This document shows, in pieces, positions 1-9,330 of a DNA stretch of 55,589 nt. The stretch lies in NCBI RefSeq assembly GCF_049274025.1, contig NZ_JBASRV010000042.1; one strand, 5' to 3'. Under the pieces are notes generated by a model that made no database searches, was not told the DNA's origin, and saw nothing but the letters and a program-made list of their open reading frames with translations. A program made the position numbers and the translations under genes. This DNA is from Miniphocaeibacter sp012841535 (lineage in GTDB: Bacteria > Bacillota > Clostridia > Tissierellales > Peptoniphilaceae). How positions within the stretch are numbered: position 1 is the stretch's first letter; each line of letters opens with the position of its first letter.

Positions 1-23
1 TTCGAGTCCCACCCTGGGAGCCA
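1..23 (+). tRNA. 3' end of a tRNA (partial)
   Basis: The window opens in the T loop (TTCGAGT), followed by the 3' T stem CCCAC, the 3' acceptor strand CCTGGGA, a G discriminator base and an encoded CCA. The 5' part including the anticodon lies outside, so I cannot assign the amino acid. It is the upstream member of the tRNA cluster that continues with tRNA-Leu five bases later. Confidence 0.85.
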
Positions 24-28
24 AATAA

Positions 29-118
29 GCCGGAGTGGCGGAACTGGCAGACGCACAGGACTTAAAATCCTGCGATCCTTAACAGATCGTATCGGTTCGA
101 TTCCGATCTCCGGCACCA
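29..118 (+). tRNA. tRNA-Leu (TAA anticodon)
   Basis: The acceptor strand GCCGGAG (29-35) pairs with CTCCGGC (108-114), followed by A and an encoded CCA. The anticodon loop CTTAAAA gives anticodon TAA. The long variable arm (GATCCTTAACAGATC) is typical of a class II tRNA, and the total length of 90 nt including CCA fits tRNA-Leu. Confidence 0.97.
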
Positions 119-190
119 TTTTATATATAATAAGCTGGATTATATTTGGCTAATATGTAATAATTATAACTAGTAAAGTAGTTATTATAT

Positions 191-267
<77 letters not shown>

Positions 268-297
268 AAAAGCATCTACATCATGTAGATGCTTTTC
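268..297 (+). terminator. Terminator of the tRNA cluster
   Basis: The arm AGCATCTACA (271-280) pairs perfectly with TGTAGATGCT (284-293) around a 3-nt loop and is followed by TTTT. It starts directly after the CCA of the initiator tRNA. Confidence 0.9.
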
Positions 298-426
298 TAT
301 TATAATTATTTATCAATATCTACGAATAGACTTTAATAGATATTATCTTGATTTAGAAAATATAAAAATACCAGTATAAACAAAAAAAATCAAATAGGTT
401 ATTATTTAACTTTATTTAAATTTGTG

Positions 427-459
427 AGGAATAGTTTATATAAGACTATTCCTTTTTTA
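427..459 (+). terminator. Orphan rho-independent terminator
   Basis: The arm AGGAATAGT (427-435) pairs with ACTATTCCT (445-453), followed by TTTTTT. No coding gene lies between the tRNA terminator and this hairpin, so it either ends a short untranslated RNA or is a remnant or attenuator. The rest of 298-426 is A+T-rich, and I see nothing else there. Confidence 0.75.
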
Positions 460-481
460 TTGATATATTTACTTAATATAG

Positions 482-511
482 TTGAGATTATATCGGTTTA
501 TATACTATAAT
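482..511 (+). promoter_or_regulatory. Promoter of the DUF1576 gene
   Basis: TTGAGA (482-487), an 18-nt spacer and TATAAT (506-511) precede the gene by about 30 nt. Transcription would start near 518. Confidence 0.6.
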
Positions 512-542
512 TGAATAAGAAGAAAAATTGAAGGGGAAATTT

Positions 543-1838
543 ATGTCGAATGTAAAAAAAATAAAAGATGAAAAATATAAGATATCGCAAAAGTATTTAC
601 TTGTATATTTATTAGGGATTTATTTAATAATTGTTTCTTTGTTTTTTGATTCTCCTAAGGATATTTTAAGTGGCTTAAAGGATATTATCCTTTCTCCAGA
701 TAATTTAATTACAGATTATGTAAAAGTTGGAGGAATGGGTGGAGCATATTTTAATAGTGGTATGTTAACAATACTATCAGTGTTTTTAGTACGTAAAACT
801 GGAGTAAGTTTAAATGGACCCTTAATAGCGGCTATTTTTACTGTTTGTGGTTTTTCTTTTTTTGGAAAAAATATTTTTAACTCTATTCCTATTACTTTGG
901 GAGTATATTTATATTCAAAATTTGAAAAAACAGAATTTAAAAATTATCTATTGCCTGCCTTATTTGGTTCTGCTTTAGGACCTTTAGTTGGTGAAATTGC
1001 TTTTGGATTTGGTATTCCCTTAAGTAAATCAATTTTACTTGCTTATTTAGCGGGAATTATAGTGGGTTTTGTCCTACCACCTCTTTCACAAGCATTTTTA
1101 AGATTTCATCAAGGATTTAATTTATATAATGTTGGATTTACAGCAGGTATGGTAGGTATGTTTGCTACGGCAGTATTAAAGATGTTTGATATGGACGTAG
1201 AAACTGTTAATATTATTTCGTCGGGAAATAATGTTCAACATGCTGTAGTTTTTTATTTTTATTTTATTTTAATGATAATTATAGGGTTTATTTTAAATAA
1301 TAAATCTTTTAGAGATTATAAGGAACTTTTAAAAAATACTGGTCAGTTAATGGCTGATTTTATTAGTTTATATGGATTTCCTATTACTTTAATAAATATG
1401 GGGATTATGGGAATTATCGGTACAACATTTATTTTGGTTATAGGAGGGGACTTAACAGGGCCAACAGTAGGTGGAATTTTAACTATTGTAGGTTTTGCTG
1501 CTTTTGGTAAGCATCCAAAAAACACTATTCCTATATTAATAGGAGTTCGACTGGCTACCTTCTTAAATACATATGACAATTTAAGTGCAAGTACATTATT
1601 AGCAGCTTTATTTGGAACAACACTTGCTCCAATTGCAGGTAAATATGGGGCATTTGCAGGGATATTTGCAGGTTTTTGTCACGCAGCCTTAGTTGCTAAT
1701 GTTGGATATTTACATGGTGGTATGAACTTGTATAATAATGGTTTTTCTGGTGGATTTATAGCAGCTACCTTGGTTCCGATTTATGATTCTATTATATCTG
1801 CTATTGAAAGGAGAAAAAATATTTATGAAAACCAGTGA
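543..1838 (+). CDS. DUF1576 domain membrane protein
   Basis: This is a 431-residue, very hydrophobic protein with about ten predicted membrane segments and two similar halves. Each half has a glycine-rich tract (near residues 60-190 and 290-420) with recurring 'FGxxLAPxxG' and 'GxNLYNxGFxxG' elements. This two-repeat layout matches the DUF1576 family, whose function is unknown; the fold suggests transport, which is inference. I chose ATG 543 because AAGGGGA (531-537) sits just upstream; the TTG at 528 has no ribosome binding site. Its last 14 bases overlap the next gene, so the two are probably co-translated. Confidence 0.8.
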   Translation: MSNVKKIKDEKYKISQKYLLVYLLGIYLIIVSLFFDSPKDILSGLKDIILSPDNLITDYVKVGGMGGAYFNSGMLTILSVFLVRKTGVSLNGPLIAAIFTVCGFSFFGKNIFNSIPITLGVYLYSKFEKTEFKNYLLPALFGSALGPLVGEIAFGFGIPLSKSILLAYLAGIIVGFVLPPLSQAFLRFHQGFNLYNVGFTAGMVGMFATAVLKMFDMDVETVNIISSGNNVQHAVVFYFYFILMIIIGFILNNKSFRDYKELLKNTGQLMADFISLYGFPITLINMGIMGIIGTTFILVIGGDLTGPTVGGILTIVGFAAFGKHPKNTIPILIGVRLATFLNTYDNLSASTLLAALFGTTLAPIAGKYGAFAGIFAGFCHAALVANVGYLHGGMNLYNNGFSGGFIAATLVPIYDSIISAIERRKNIYENQ

Positions 1839-2169
1839 TGCAGTTGTTTCAAAAAGAATTACTAATTCAGTATTAAATTATATGATAGAACATGGAGTGG
1901 AAGACATTACAATTAGATTAAAAGTAAAAGATGATAAAATTACAATTATAGCTGAGGGAAATACAGACAGAAAACCCAATGACATAGATGAATTAAATAG
2001 TTTAATTAATCAAAAAAGAACTTCTACTTTAGAGGAATATTATAGTACTCTATTAGGCTATAGTGATAATGTAAATGATATTGATTTACTAGGCTCTATG
2101 GTTGATGAAGGATGTATTAATTATAACGATAATTTGTTAACTTTTTATGCAATGAGGGTTTCTAATTAA
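1825..2169 (+). CDS. Uncharacterised protein paired with the DUF1576 gene
   Basis: This is a 114-residue soluble protein. ATG 1825 has the ribosome binding site AAAGGAGA, which lies inside the end of the DUF1576 gene; the 14-bp overlap implies coupled translation. The N-terminal part alternates helix and strand-like sequence (residues 1-45), and residues 60-110 are acidic and helical. I do not recognise a named family and see no signal peptide, membrane segment or catalytic motif. The tight coupling suggests a cytosolic partner of the membrane protein. Confidence 0.75.
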   Translation: MKTSDAVVSKRITNSVLNYMIEHGVEDITIRLKVKDDKITIIAEGNTDRKPNDIDELNSLINQKRTSTLEEYYSTLLGYSDNVNDIDLLGSMVDEGCINYNDNLLTFYAMRVSN

Positions 2170-2238
2170 TTGTAGATATTTCGTAGAAATTCATTATCGC
2201 TGTCTATGTTATAATCTATTTATATCAAGGAGGTATAG

Positions 2239-3198
2239 ATGAATAATAAGATTAAAAAAATATTTATAGGAATAATGACTTTTTCAATTCTAGCAAGTTC
2301 TACAATTCCATCATTTGCTAATGAAATAGATACTGAAGTAATAAATGAAAGATGGGGTAAACCTACCTATGTTTATGGTGGTTCATTAAAAAGTGGACAA
2401 ATAGATGAAACAATGAAATTATTAGGTATTAAGAACAAGGATAATATTAATACTATAAAAGTAACTTATGATGATTTAATTAAATATATTGGTGGAGATC
2501 CAAATAATCCAGGAAATATGATTTCTTCAGTATTAGTTACAAAAGAAAACTCCGGTAAGGGAGTAAATGTAGTTATTAAAACTCCTAAAAACATTACCGA
2601 GATAACAGAGGAGCAATATGCAAATGCTAGTATTACAGCTGGAGTTGAAGATGCTACAATTTTAGTAGGTGCAATTAGACCGGTTACTGGAGAATCTGCT
2701 TTAACAGGTGTCTATAAGGCTTTTGAAGCTAATGGAGAAGTATTGGATACTGAAAGAATGGAAGTTGCACAGGAAGAACTTGATACAGTAAATGAAATTT
2801 CCCAAGAAAACAAGGATACTAAAGGTTTTTCTACTAGTGAATTAAATAATGCAATTACTGAAATAAAAAGGGAACTTGCTAATATAAATGAAAAACAGGA
2901 TAAAATTCCTACAATAGATGAAATTAGACAAGTTGTTGAAGAATCATTAGAAAAGTATGATTTAGACAATATTGTTACACAGGAACAAATGGATAAATTG
3001 ATTTCTTACTTTAATAAATATGTTAATACCGATGCATTAACATCAGAAGAAGTATTAAATCAATTAAACAAATGGAAGGATAAAATTGTAGATGGTGCAA
3101 AAGATTTATATAATGAGGCTGAAAAAAGTGGTTTGTTAGATAAAATCTCAGCATTCTTCAAAGATGTATATAATAAAATAATAAATTTATTTGAATAA
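2239..3198 (+). CDS. Secreted DUF1002 domain protein
   Basis: This 319-residue protein has a signal peptide (basic MNNKIKKIF, hydrophobic core, likely cleavage after 'SFA' near residue 27). Residues ~45-190 match the DUF1002 family, with 'ERWGKPTYVYGGSLKSGQ' and an 'NASITAGVEDATI' type core. Residues ~200-319 are charged helical or coiled-coil sequence with 'EEVLNQLNKWKD' and a final 'AFFKDVYNKIINLF' helix. DUF1002 proteins are exported Firmicute proteins of unknown function. The start has a strong AAGGAGG site. It stands as its own unit and ends in a terminator. Confidence 0.85.
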   Translation: MNNKIKKIFIGIMTFSILASSTIPSFANEIDTEVINERWGKPTYVYGGSLKSGQIDETMKLLGIKNKDNINTIKVTYDDLIKYIGGDPNNPGNMISSVLVTKENSGKGVNVVIKTPKNITEITEEQYANASITAGVEDATILVGAIRPVTGESALTGVYKAFEANGEVLDTERMEVAQEELDTVNEISQENKDTKGFSTSELNNAITEIKRELANINEKQDKIPTIDEIRQVVEESLEKYDLDNIVTQEQMDKLISYFNKYVNTDALTSEEVLNQLNKWKDKIVDGAKDLYNEAEKSGLLDKISAFFKDVYNKIINLFE

Positions 3199-3235
3199 AG
3201 AATAGGATATTTCCTGTTCTTTATTTATTTTTTTT
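3197..3235 (+). terminator. Terminator after the DUF1002 gene
   Basis: Arms 3197-3207 and 3212-3222 form an 11-bp stem with one G:T pair and a 4-nt loop, followed by a T-rich tract. The end of the T tract doubles as the -35 box of the uvrB promoter. Confidence 0.85.
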
Positions 3236-3282
3236 GATTAGATTTATATAGTAGGGTATAATATATAAGCGAACAATTGTTC
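3234..3282 (+). promoter_or_regulatory. uvrBA promoter with LexA (SOS) box
   Basis: TTGATT (3234-3239), a 17-nt spacer and TATAAT (3257-3262) place the start near 3269. CGAACAATTGTTC (3270-3282) directly at the start is a perfect inverted repeat matching the Gram-positive LexA core CGAAC-N4-GTTC. Repressor bound there would block transcription, so uvrB and uvrA are predicted to be SOS-induced. Confidence 0.85.
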
Positions 3283-3295
3283 AAAGAGGTGTAAT

Positions 3296-5263
3296 ATGAA
3301 ATTTAAAATAAATTCAGAATTTAAACCTACTGGTGATCAACCAGAGGCTATAGATAAATTAGTAAATGGAATCAATAAAGGAATGAAGGCGCAGACATTA
3401 AAAGGGGTAACCGGTTCAGGTAAGACCTTTACAATGGCTAATATTATTGAAAAGGTCCAAAAGCCGACTTTGGTAATTGCACATAATAAAACATTGGCTT
3501 ATCAATTAGCTAGTGAATTTAGAGAATTTTTTCCGGATAATGCCGTTGAATTTTTTGTTAGCTATTATGATTACTATCAACCGGAGGCTTACGTTCCTCA
3601 AAGTGATACCTATATAGAGAAGGATAGTTCAATTAATGATGAAATAGATAAATTACGACATTCAGCAACTATGGCTCTTTTTGAAAGAAGGGACGTTATT
3701 ATAGTTGCTTCAGTTTCATGTATTTATGGTTTAGGAGATCCTATAGATTATGAAAATTTAGTTGTTTCTTTAAGACCGGGTATGATTAAAGACAGAGATG
3801 AAATAATGCGTAAATTAGTTGATATTCAATATGTTAGAAACGATATTAACTTTACTAGAGGTACTTTTAGAGTTAGAGGGGACAGCTTGGATATTTTTCC
3901 AGCTTCACAAGATGAAAACAGCGTTAGAGTAGAATTTTTTGGAGATGAAATTGAAAGAATTACAGAAATAAACTCTTTAACAGGAGAAATAATTGGTACT
4001 AGAAATCATATAGCCATTTACCCTGCTTCTCACTTTGCTACATCAGAAGAAAAAGTGAAAAAGGCCTTAGTAACTATTGAAGAAGAATTAGAGGAAAGAA
4101 TCAAGTATTTTAAAGACAATAATCAACTTTTAGAAGCCCAAAGAATTGAGCAAAGAACAAATTATGATTTGGAAATGTTATCTGAAATGGGTTTTTGCAC
4201 CGGAATAGAAAACTATTCAAGACACTTAAGTGGTAGAGAGCCTGGTTCAAGACCGTACACATTAATTGATTATTTTCCAGATGATTTTTTAATAATTGTT
4301 GATGAGTCCCATGTTACATTGCCACAAATAAGAGGAATGTATGAAGGTGATAAGTCAAGAAAGACAAATCTAGTTGACTATGGTTTCAGACTACCTTCTG
4401 CACTGGATAACAGACCATTAAAATTTAATGAATTTGAATCTATGATAAATCAAATTCTCTTTGTATCTGCTACTCCCGGACCTTATGAAAAAGAGCATGA
4501 GGAGCAGGTTGTAGAACAAATAATTAGACCAACAGGATTATTGGATCCGAAAATTGAAGTTAGGCCAACAAAAGGTCAAATTGATGATTTAGCTACAGAA
4601 ATATATAAAAATATAGAAAAGAAGGAAAGGGTATTAATTACAACCTTAACTAAAAAAATGGCAGAAGACCTTACAAAATATCTAGAGGAGTTAGATATTA
4701 AAGTAACCTATCTTCATTCTGATATTGACACTTTAGAGAGAATGGAAATAATTAGGGATTTAAGACTAGGTAAGTATGATGTTTTAGTAGGTATTAACCT
4801 ATTAAGAGAAGGGTTGGACCTACCGGAAGTGTCTTTAATAGCCATACTTGATGCAGACAAGGAAGGATTTTTAAGATCTGAAACCTCCTTAATACAAACA
4901 ATAGGAAGGGCTGCTAGAAATGTAGATGGTAGGGTAATAATGTATGGAGATAATATTACCAGATCTATGGATTCAGCTATAAGTGAAACAAATAGAAGAA
5001 GAGAAATACAGGATGACTATAATAAAAAACATGGAATTACTCCTAAATCCATTAATAAAGAAATTAGAGATACCATTTCTGTTACACAAGTAGCAGAAGA
5101 ATTATCAGAATATAAATTTGAAAGTGATACTATTACAAGAGAAGATATTAATAATTTAATTATTAGTATGGAAGAGGAAATGTATAAGGCAGCAGAAGCT
5201 TTGGAATTTGAAAGAGCTGCTAATTTAAGAGATGAAATTAGAAAATTAAAGAAGGATTTTTAG
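3296..5263 (+). CDS. uvrB: Excinuclease ABC subunit UvrB
   Basis: UvrB is the damage-verifying helicase-like subunit of nucleotide excision repair. It takes over the lesion from UvrA and recruits UvrC. The 655 residues show the 'TGDQPEAI' start, Walker A GVTGSGKT (37-44), the beta-hairpin rich in Tyr (YYDYYQPEAYVP, about 90-101), the 'DESHVTLPQ' helicase motif, the C-terminal helicase motifs ('GINLLREGLDLPEV', 'QTIGRAARN') and a final UVR domain (about 620-655) for UvrC contact. Length is normal. It forms an operon with uvrA 11 bp downstream, behind a LexA box. Confidence 0.99.
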   Translation: MKFKINSEFKPTGDQPEAIDKLVNGINKGMKAQTLKGVTGSGKTFTMANIIEKVQKPTLVIAHNKTLAYQLASEFREFFPDNAVEFFVSYYDYYQPEAYVPQSDTYIEKDSSINDEIDKLRHSATMALFERRDVIIVASVSCIYGLGDPIDYENLVVSLRPGMIKDRDEIMRKLVDIQYVRNDINFTRGTFRVRGDSLDIFPASQDENSVRVEFFGDEIERITEINSLTGEIIGTRNHIAIYPASHFATSEEKVKKALVTIEEELEERIKYFKDNNQLLEAQRIEQRTNYDLEMLSEMGFCTGIENYSRHLSGREPGSRPYTLIDYFPDDFLIIVDESHVTLPQIRGMYEGDKSRKTNLVDYGFRLPSALDNRPLKFNEFESMINQILFVSATPGPYEKEHEEQVVEQIIRPTGLLDPKIEVRPTKGQIDDLATEIYKNIEKKERVLITTLTKKMAEDLTKYLEELDIKVTYLHSDIDTLERMEIIRDLRLGKYDVLVGINLLREGLDLPEVSLIAILDADKEGFLRSETSLIQTIGRAARNVDGRVIMYGDNITRSMDSAISETNRRREIQDDYNKKHGITPKSINKEIRDTISVTQVAEELSEYKFESDTITREDINNLIISMEEEMYKAAEALEFERAANLRDEIRKLKKDF

Positions 5264-5274
5264 CAGGTGATAAA

Positions 5275-8088
5275 TTGAGTTTAGATAAAATAGTTATAAA
5301 AGGTGCTAAAGAAAATAATTTAAAAGATGTAAGTCTAGTAATCCCTAGAGATAAAATGATAGTATTTACCGGCTTAAGTGGTTCTGGAAAATCATCTTTG
5401 GCTTTCGATACTATATATGCAGAAGGACAAAGAAGATATGTAGAATCTTTATCTAGTTATGCAAGACAATTTTTAGGACAAATGGAAAAACCAAATGTAG
5501 AATCAATAGAAGGATTATCTCCTTCTATTTCTATTGACCAAAAAACCACTAGTAAAAACCCTCGTTCAACTGTAGGTACAGTAACGGAGATTTATGATTA
5601 TTTAAGATTACTCTATGCTAGAATTGGTACGCCTTTTTGTCCGGTTTGTGGAAAGAAAATAACAAGTCAAACAATTGACCAAATGGTAGATAAGGTTAAA
5701 ACACTTCCCGACAGAACTCGAATTCAAATCCTAGCACCAGTTGTTAAAGGTAAGAAAGGTGAACATGTTCGTCTACTTGAAAACATGAAAAAAGAAGGAT
5801 ATATTCGTGTAATAATAGATGATGAACTATATGAACTTAGTGAAGAAATAAAATTAGAAAAAAATAAAAAACATAATATAGATATAGTTGTAGATAGAAT
5901 AATTGTAAAAGAAGGAATAGATGCCCGTCTAGCTGACTCTATTGAAGCAGCCTTAAAATTAGCTGAAGGAATAGTTAAAATTCAAGTAATTGATGGAGAT
6001 ACTATGGTTTTAAGTTCAAAGAAAACCTGTCCCGATGGACATATTTCCTATGATGAAATAGAACCAAGATCATTTTCATTTAACAATCCCTTTGGTATGT
6101 GTCCGGAATGTCATGGACTAGGCTTTCATACAGAAATTGATAGGGATTTAATAATTCCTAATTATAATTTGTCTTTTTCGGAAGGAGCAATAGAACCCTT
6201 TGCAACATCTAAAGAAGGAACTTATTATTATGAAATATTAAAAGCCATATTTGAAAAATACAAGTATCCATTAGATAAACCTCTAAAAGAAGCACCAGAA
6301 GAACTTATTAATGAAATTTTATATGGTACCGGTGATGAGGATTTAGAGTTTTCTTTTGATAGTCACTATGGTGGTTGGAAAAAATACAAAGGTCCTTTTG
6401 AAGGTATAATTAGAAATCTTGAAAGAAGATACAACCAAACAAGTGAGGCTATGAAAGATAGAATCAGTGAATATATGACGGAAATAGAATGTAAAAAATG
6501 TCATGGAAAAAGATTAAAGGATGAGTATCTTTCAATAAAAATCAATGAAGAAAACATAATAGATATAACCGATATGGCAGTTCAGGACTCCTTAGAATGG
6601 TTTAAGAAAATAAAATTAAATAAGCAAGAAAAATTAATCGGCTCTGAAATTATTAAGGAAATAATATCCAGACTACAGTTTCTTCAAGATGTTGGTCTAG
6701 AATATTTAACCTTGTCAAGAGCTTCAGGAACATTATCTGGTGGAGAGTCTCAAAGGATTAGACTTGCAACTCAAATTGGTTCGGCCTTAGTTGGAGTTTG
6801 CTATGTATTAGATGAACCTAGTATAGGCTTACACCAAAGGGATAATGACAGGCTATTAGAGGCTTTAAGAGGTTTAACGGATATTGGCAATACCTTAATT
6901 GTTGTTGAACATGACGAAGATACAATGAAGGTAGCAGACTATATTGTGGACATTGGACCAGGTGCTGGAATTCATGGTGGTGAAATAGTAGCCCAGGGTA
7001 CAATAGAGGATATAGTTAAAAATCCTAATTCAATAACAGGACAGTATTTGTCAGGAAAGAAAAAAATTGAAGTTCCCAAGGAAAGAAGAAAACCAAAAGA
7101 CTTTGTTACATTAACAGGTTGTAAGGAAAATAATCTTAAAAATGTTACTGCTAAATTTCCTTTAGGGGTATTTACTTGTGTTACAGGTGTATCCGGTTCC
7201 GGAAAAAGTAGTTTAGTAAATGAAATATTATACAAAATACTAGCAAAGGAATTAAATAGAGCTAAGTTAAAGCCAGGTAAATATAAATCTATTAAGGGAT
7301 TGGATAAATTAGATAAGGTAATTCAAATAGACCAATCTCCAATAGGGCGAACTCCAAGGTCAAATCCGGCAACCTATACAAAGGTATTTGATCAAATTAG
7401 AGATTTATTTGCATCAACAACAGAAGCTAAACTAAGGGGCTATAAAAAAGGACGTTTTAGTTTTAATGTTAAAGGTGGAAGGTGTGAAGCTTGTCATGGA
7501 GACGGAACAGTTAAAGTAGAAATGCACTTTTTACCGGATATATATGTACCATGTGAAGTATGTCATGGTAAAAGATATAATAGAGAAACTCTTCAAGTAA
7601 AGTATAAGGGAAAGAACATTTCCGATATTTTAGAAATGACAGTAGAAGAGGGAGTAAAGTTTTTTGAGAACCTTCCTTCTATATCAAGAAAACTTGAAAC
7701 TTTAAATGATGTTGGTTTGGGGTATATAAAGATTGGACAACCTTCTACAGAATTATCTGGAGGGGAAGCTCAAAGGGTAAAATTAGCAGCAGAATTAAGT
7801 AAGAGATCAACAGGAAAAACTATATATATTCTTGATGAGCCAACTACAGGACTTCATACTGCTGATATTCATAAATTAATAAAAGTCTTAGAATTACTTG
7901 TAGAACAAGGAAATACAGTAATTGTAATAGAGCATAATCTAGATGTAATAAAAACAGCGGATTATATTATTGATTTAGGCCCTGAAGGTGGAGATGGTGG
8001 TGGAGAAATAATAGCTACCGGAACACCAGAAGACATTATTAAAGTTGAAAAGTCCTATACAGGACAGTTTTTAAAGAAAATATTATAG
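5275..8088 (+). CDS. uvrA: Excinuclease ABC subunit UvrA
   Basis: UvrA is the dimeric ABC-type ATPase that finds bulky DNA lesions and loads UvrB. The 937 residues contain two ABC modules with Walker A GLSGSGKSS (about 32-40) and GVSGSGKSS (about 640), signature motifs LSGGESQ and LSGGEAQ, and the zinc-binding CxxC pairs (CPVCGK, CPECHG, CKKCHG, CEACHG...CEVCHG). It starts with TTG 5275 behind AGGTGA. Length and motifs are complete. It is co-transcribed with uvrB, and the DJ-1-like gene follows after 9 bp. Confidence 0.99.
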   Translation: MSLDKIVIKGAKENNLKDVSLVIPRDKMIVFTGLSGSGKSSLAFDTIYAEGQRRYVESLSSYARQFLGQMEKPNVESIEGLSPSISIDQKTTSKNPRSTVGTVTEIYDYLRLLYARIGTPFCPVCGKKITSQTIDQMVDKVKTLPDRTRIQILAPVVKGKKGEHVRLLENMKKEGYIRVIIDDELYELSEEIKLEKNKKHNIDIVVDRIIVKEGIDARLADSIEAALKLAEGIVKIQVIDGDTMVLSSKKTCPDGHISYDEIEPRSFSFNNPFGMCPECHGLGFHTEIDRDLIIPNYNLSFSEGAIEPFATSKEGTYYYEILKAIFEKYKYPLDKPLKEAPEELINEILYGTGDEDLEFSFDSHYGGWKKYKGPFEGIIRNLERRYNQTSEAMKDRISEYMTEIECKKCHGKRLKDEYLSIKINEENIIDITDMAVQDSLEWFKKIKLNKQEKLIGSEIIKEIISRLQFLQDVGLEYLTLSRASGTLSGGESQRIRLATQIGSALVGVCYVLDEPSIGLHQRDNDRLLEALRGLTDIGNTLIVVEHDEDTMKVADYIVDIGPGAGIHGGEIVAQGTIEDIVKNPNSITGQYLSGKKKIEVPKERRKPKDFVTLTGCKENNLKNVTAKFPLGVFTCVTGVSGSGKSSLVNEILYKILAKELNRAKLKPGKYKSIKGLDKLDKVIQIDQSPIGRTPRSNPATYTKVFDQIRDLFASTTEAKLRGYKKGRFSFNVKGGRCEACHGDGTVKVEMHFLPDIYVPCEVCHGKRYNRETLQVKYKGKNISDILEMTVEEGVKFFENLPSISRKLETLNDVGLGYIKIGQPSTELSGGEAQRVKLAAELSKRSTGKTIYILDEPTTGLHTADIHKLIKVLELLVEQGNTVIVIEHNLDVIKTADYIIDLGPEGGDGGGEIIATGTPEDIIKVEKSYTGQFLKKIL

Positions 8089-8097
8089 GAGGAAAAA

Positions 8098-8652
8098 ATG
8101 AGTAAGGTAATTATTTTGTTAGCTGATGGATTAGAAGAAGTAGAGGCGTTAACACAGGTTGACTATTTAAGAAGAGTAGGAATTGAAGTTGATATGGTTT
8201 CAGTATCAGACAGCTTAACAATTACTGGAGCTCATAAAATAATATTTCAAGCTGAAAAGTTTTTAAAGGATATTGACATTGAAGAATATGATGGAATAAT
8301 AATTCCTGGTGGCTTAGAAGGTGTGGAAAATCTTATGGCAGATGCAAGAGTATTGGAAACTATAAAAAACATGCATTTAGCTAGAAAGATTATAGCAGCA
8401 ATTTGTGCAGGACCTTTAGTTTTAAATAAAGCAGGAATATTAGAAGATAGAAGATATACTTGCTATACTGGAATAGAAAATAGGATTTTAAATGGTAGAC
8501 ATAGAAACGAAGCAGTTGTAATAGATGATAATATAATAACAGCAGCAGGACCTGCCTATGCACAAAAATTTGCATTTAATATAGTAAAGGACCTACTAGG
8601 AAGAAATGCTGTAAAAGAACTAAAAAAAGACATATTGTACAAGAGATATTAA
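8098..8652 (+). CDS. DJ-1/PfpI family protein
   Basis: This 184-residue protein has the DJ-1/ThiJ/PfpI fold. It has an early conserved acidic loop ('LADGLEEVEA', Glu near 14-17) and the nucleophile-elbow cysteine in AAICAGP (Cys103). Members are glyoxalase/deglycase-like or redox-sensing proteins; the exact activity cannot be read from sequence. It sits 9 bp after uvrA with an AGGAGG site, so it is probably expressed with the SOS operon and may serve in damage or carbonyl-stress protection (inference). Confidence 0.93.
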   Translation: MSKVIILLADGLEEVEALTQVDYLRRVGIEVDMVSVSDSLTITGAHKIIFQAEKFLKDIDIEEYDGIIIPGGLEGVENLMADARVLETIKNMHLARKIIAAICAGPLVLNKAGILEDRRYTCYTGIENRILNGRHRNEAVVIDDNIITAAGPAYAQKFAFNIVKDLLGRNAVKELKKDILYKRY

Positions 8653-8680
8653 AAGGCTGTAATACACAGCCTTTTATTTT
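8651..8680. terminator. Bidirectional terminator between convergent genes
   Basis: AAAAGGCTGT and ACAGCCTTTT form a 10-bp stem with loop AATAC. There are T residues on the plus side and A residues on the other, so it can serve the uvrBA-DJ-1 operon and the opposing gene at 8689. Confidence 0.9.
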
Positions 8681-8688
8681 GTCTATTT

Positions 8689-9330
8689 TTAATGGTATTT
8701 AATAGCTAAACTATGTATTAAATAGTTATAGGACTTATCATATATAGCATTTGTCCTACTATTTTCATTATTAAAAGTTAAATTTTGTAAATTTTCTGGG
8801 ATTTTATATTTAATAAAAAATTTAGGAGATTTTTCAATAAATCCCTCATTAATATATTCTTTATCTTTTAGGAAATATTGCCTAATAAAAATACTTGGCT
8901 TGTCTACATTAGTAAAATCAACCTTATTATAGGTGAAAATTACATCTTCATTAAATTTAAAAAAATATTCTCCCTGATTTATACCTAAATATTCAATAGG
9001 TATATTTTCTTCTTTATATTCATATAATGGATTTTTATCAAAAGTATCTAAAAAATAACCTTTTTTGTATAGATTTAATTCATCTTTTAAATAAAATTTT
9101 TTATGGCCAAATATATACTGATAATTTTTTATTGCAGGTGTATTTAAAGAAATTAAATTATTATAGGGCTTTAAATAAAGGAAAAATCCAAGTAGAGTTG
9201 TGGTAGACACAAGAAACATAATTGTGGAAATTATTTTTGCAATTTTACCAGAATAAATTAAATTAAAGAAGAAAACAAATAATATTATCCCCAAAATTGC
9301 TAGAACTATTAAAAAGGGTATTCCAGACAA
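8689..9330 (-). CDS. Uncharacterised membrane-anchored protein, N-terminus probably frameshifted
   Basis: This 213-residue protein has two predicted N-terminal membrane helices (about residues 5-25 and 33-52) and a soluble, Tyr/Phe/Lys-rich domain that I do not recognise. The open frame begins at TTG 9330 without a good ribosome binding site. A better start, ATG 9362 with GGGAAGTG upstream, opens a frame that stops after 8 codons (MNIDDLEN, TAG at 9336-9338). Adding one T near 9339-9343 would join the two frames as MNIDDLENLEYLSGIPF. The annotated start is therefore doubtful. Confidence 0.65.
   Translation of the reverse strand: MSGIPFLIVLAILGIILFVFFFNLIYSGKIAKIISTIMFLVSTTTLLGFFLYLKPYNNLISLNTPAIKNYQYIFGHKKFYLKDELNLYKKGYFLDTFDKNPLYEYKEENIPIEYLGINQGEYFFKFNEDVIFTYNKVDFTNVDKPSIFIRQYFLKDKEYINEGFIEKSPKFFIKYKIPENLQNLTFNNENSRTNAIYDKSYNYLIHSLAIKYH

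Noticed and set aside
1..23. Identity of the partial tRNA
   Set aside because: The anticodon is outside the window, and the acceptor strand alone is not decisive.
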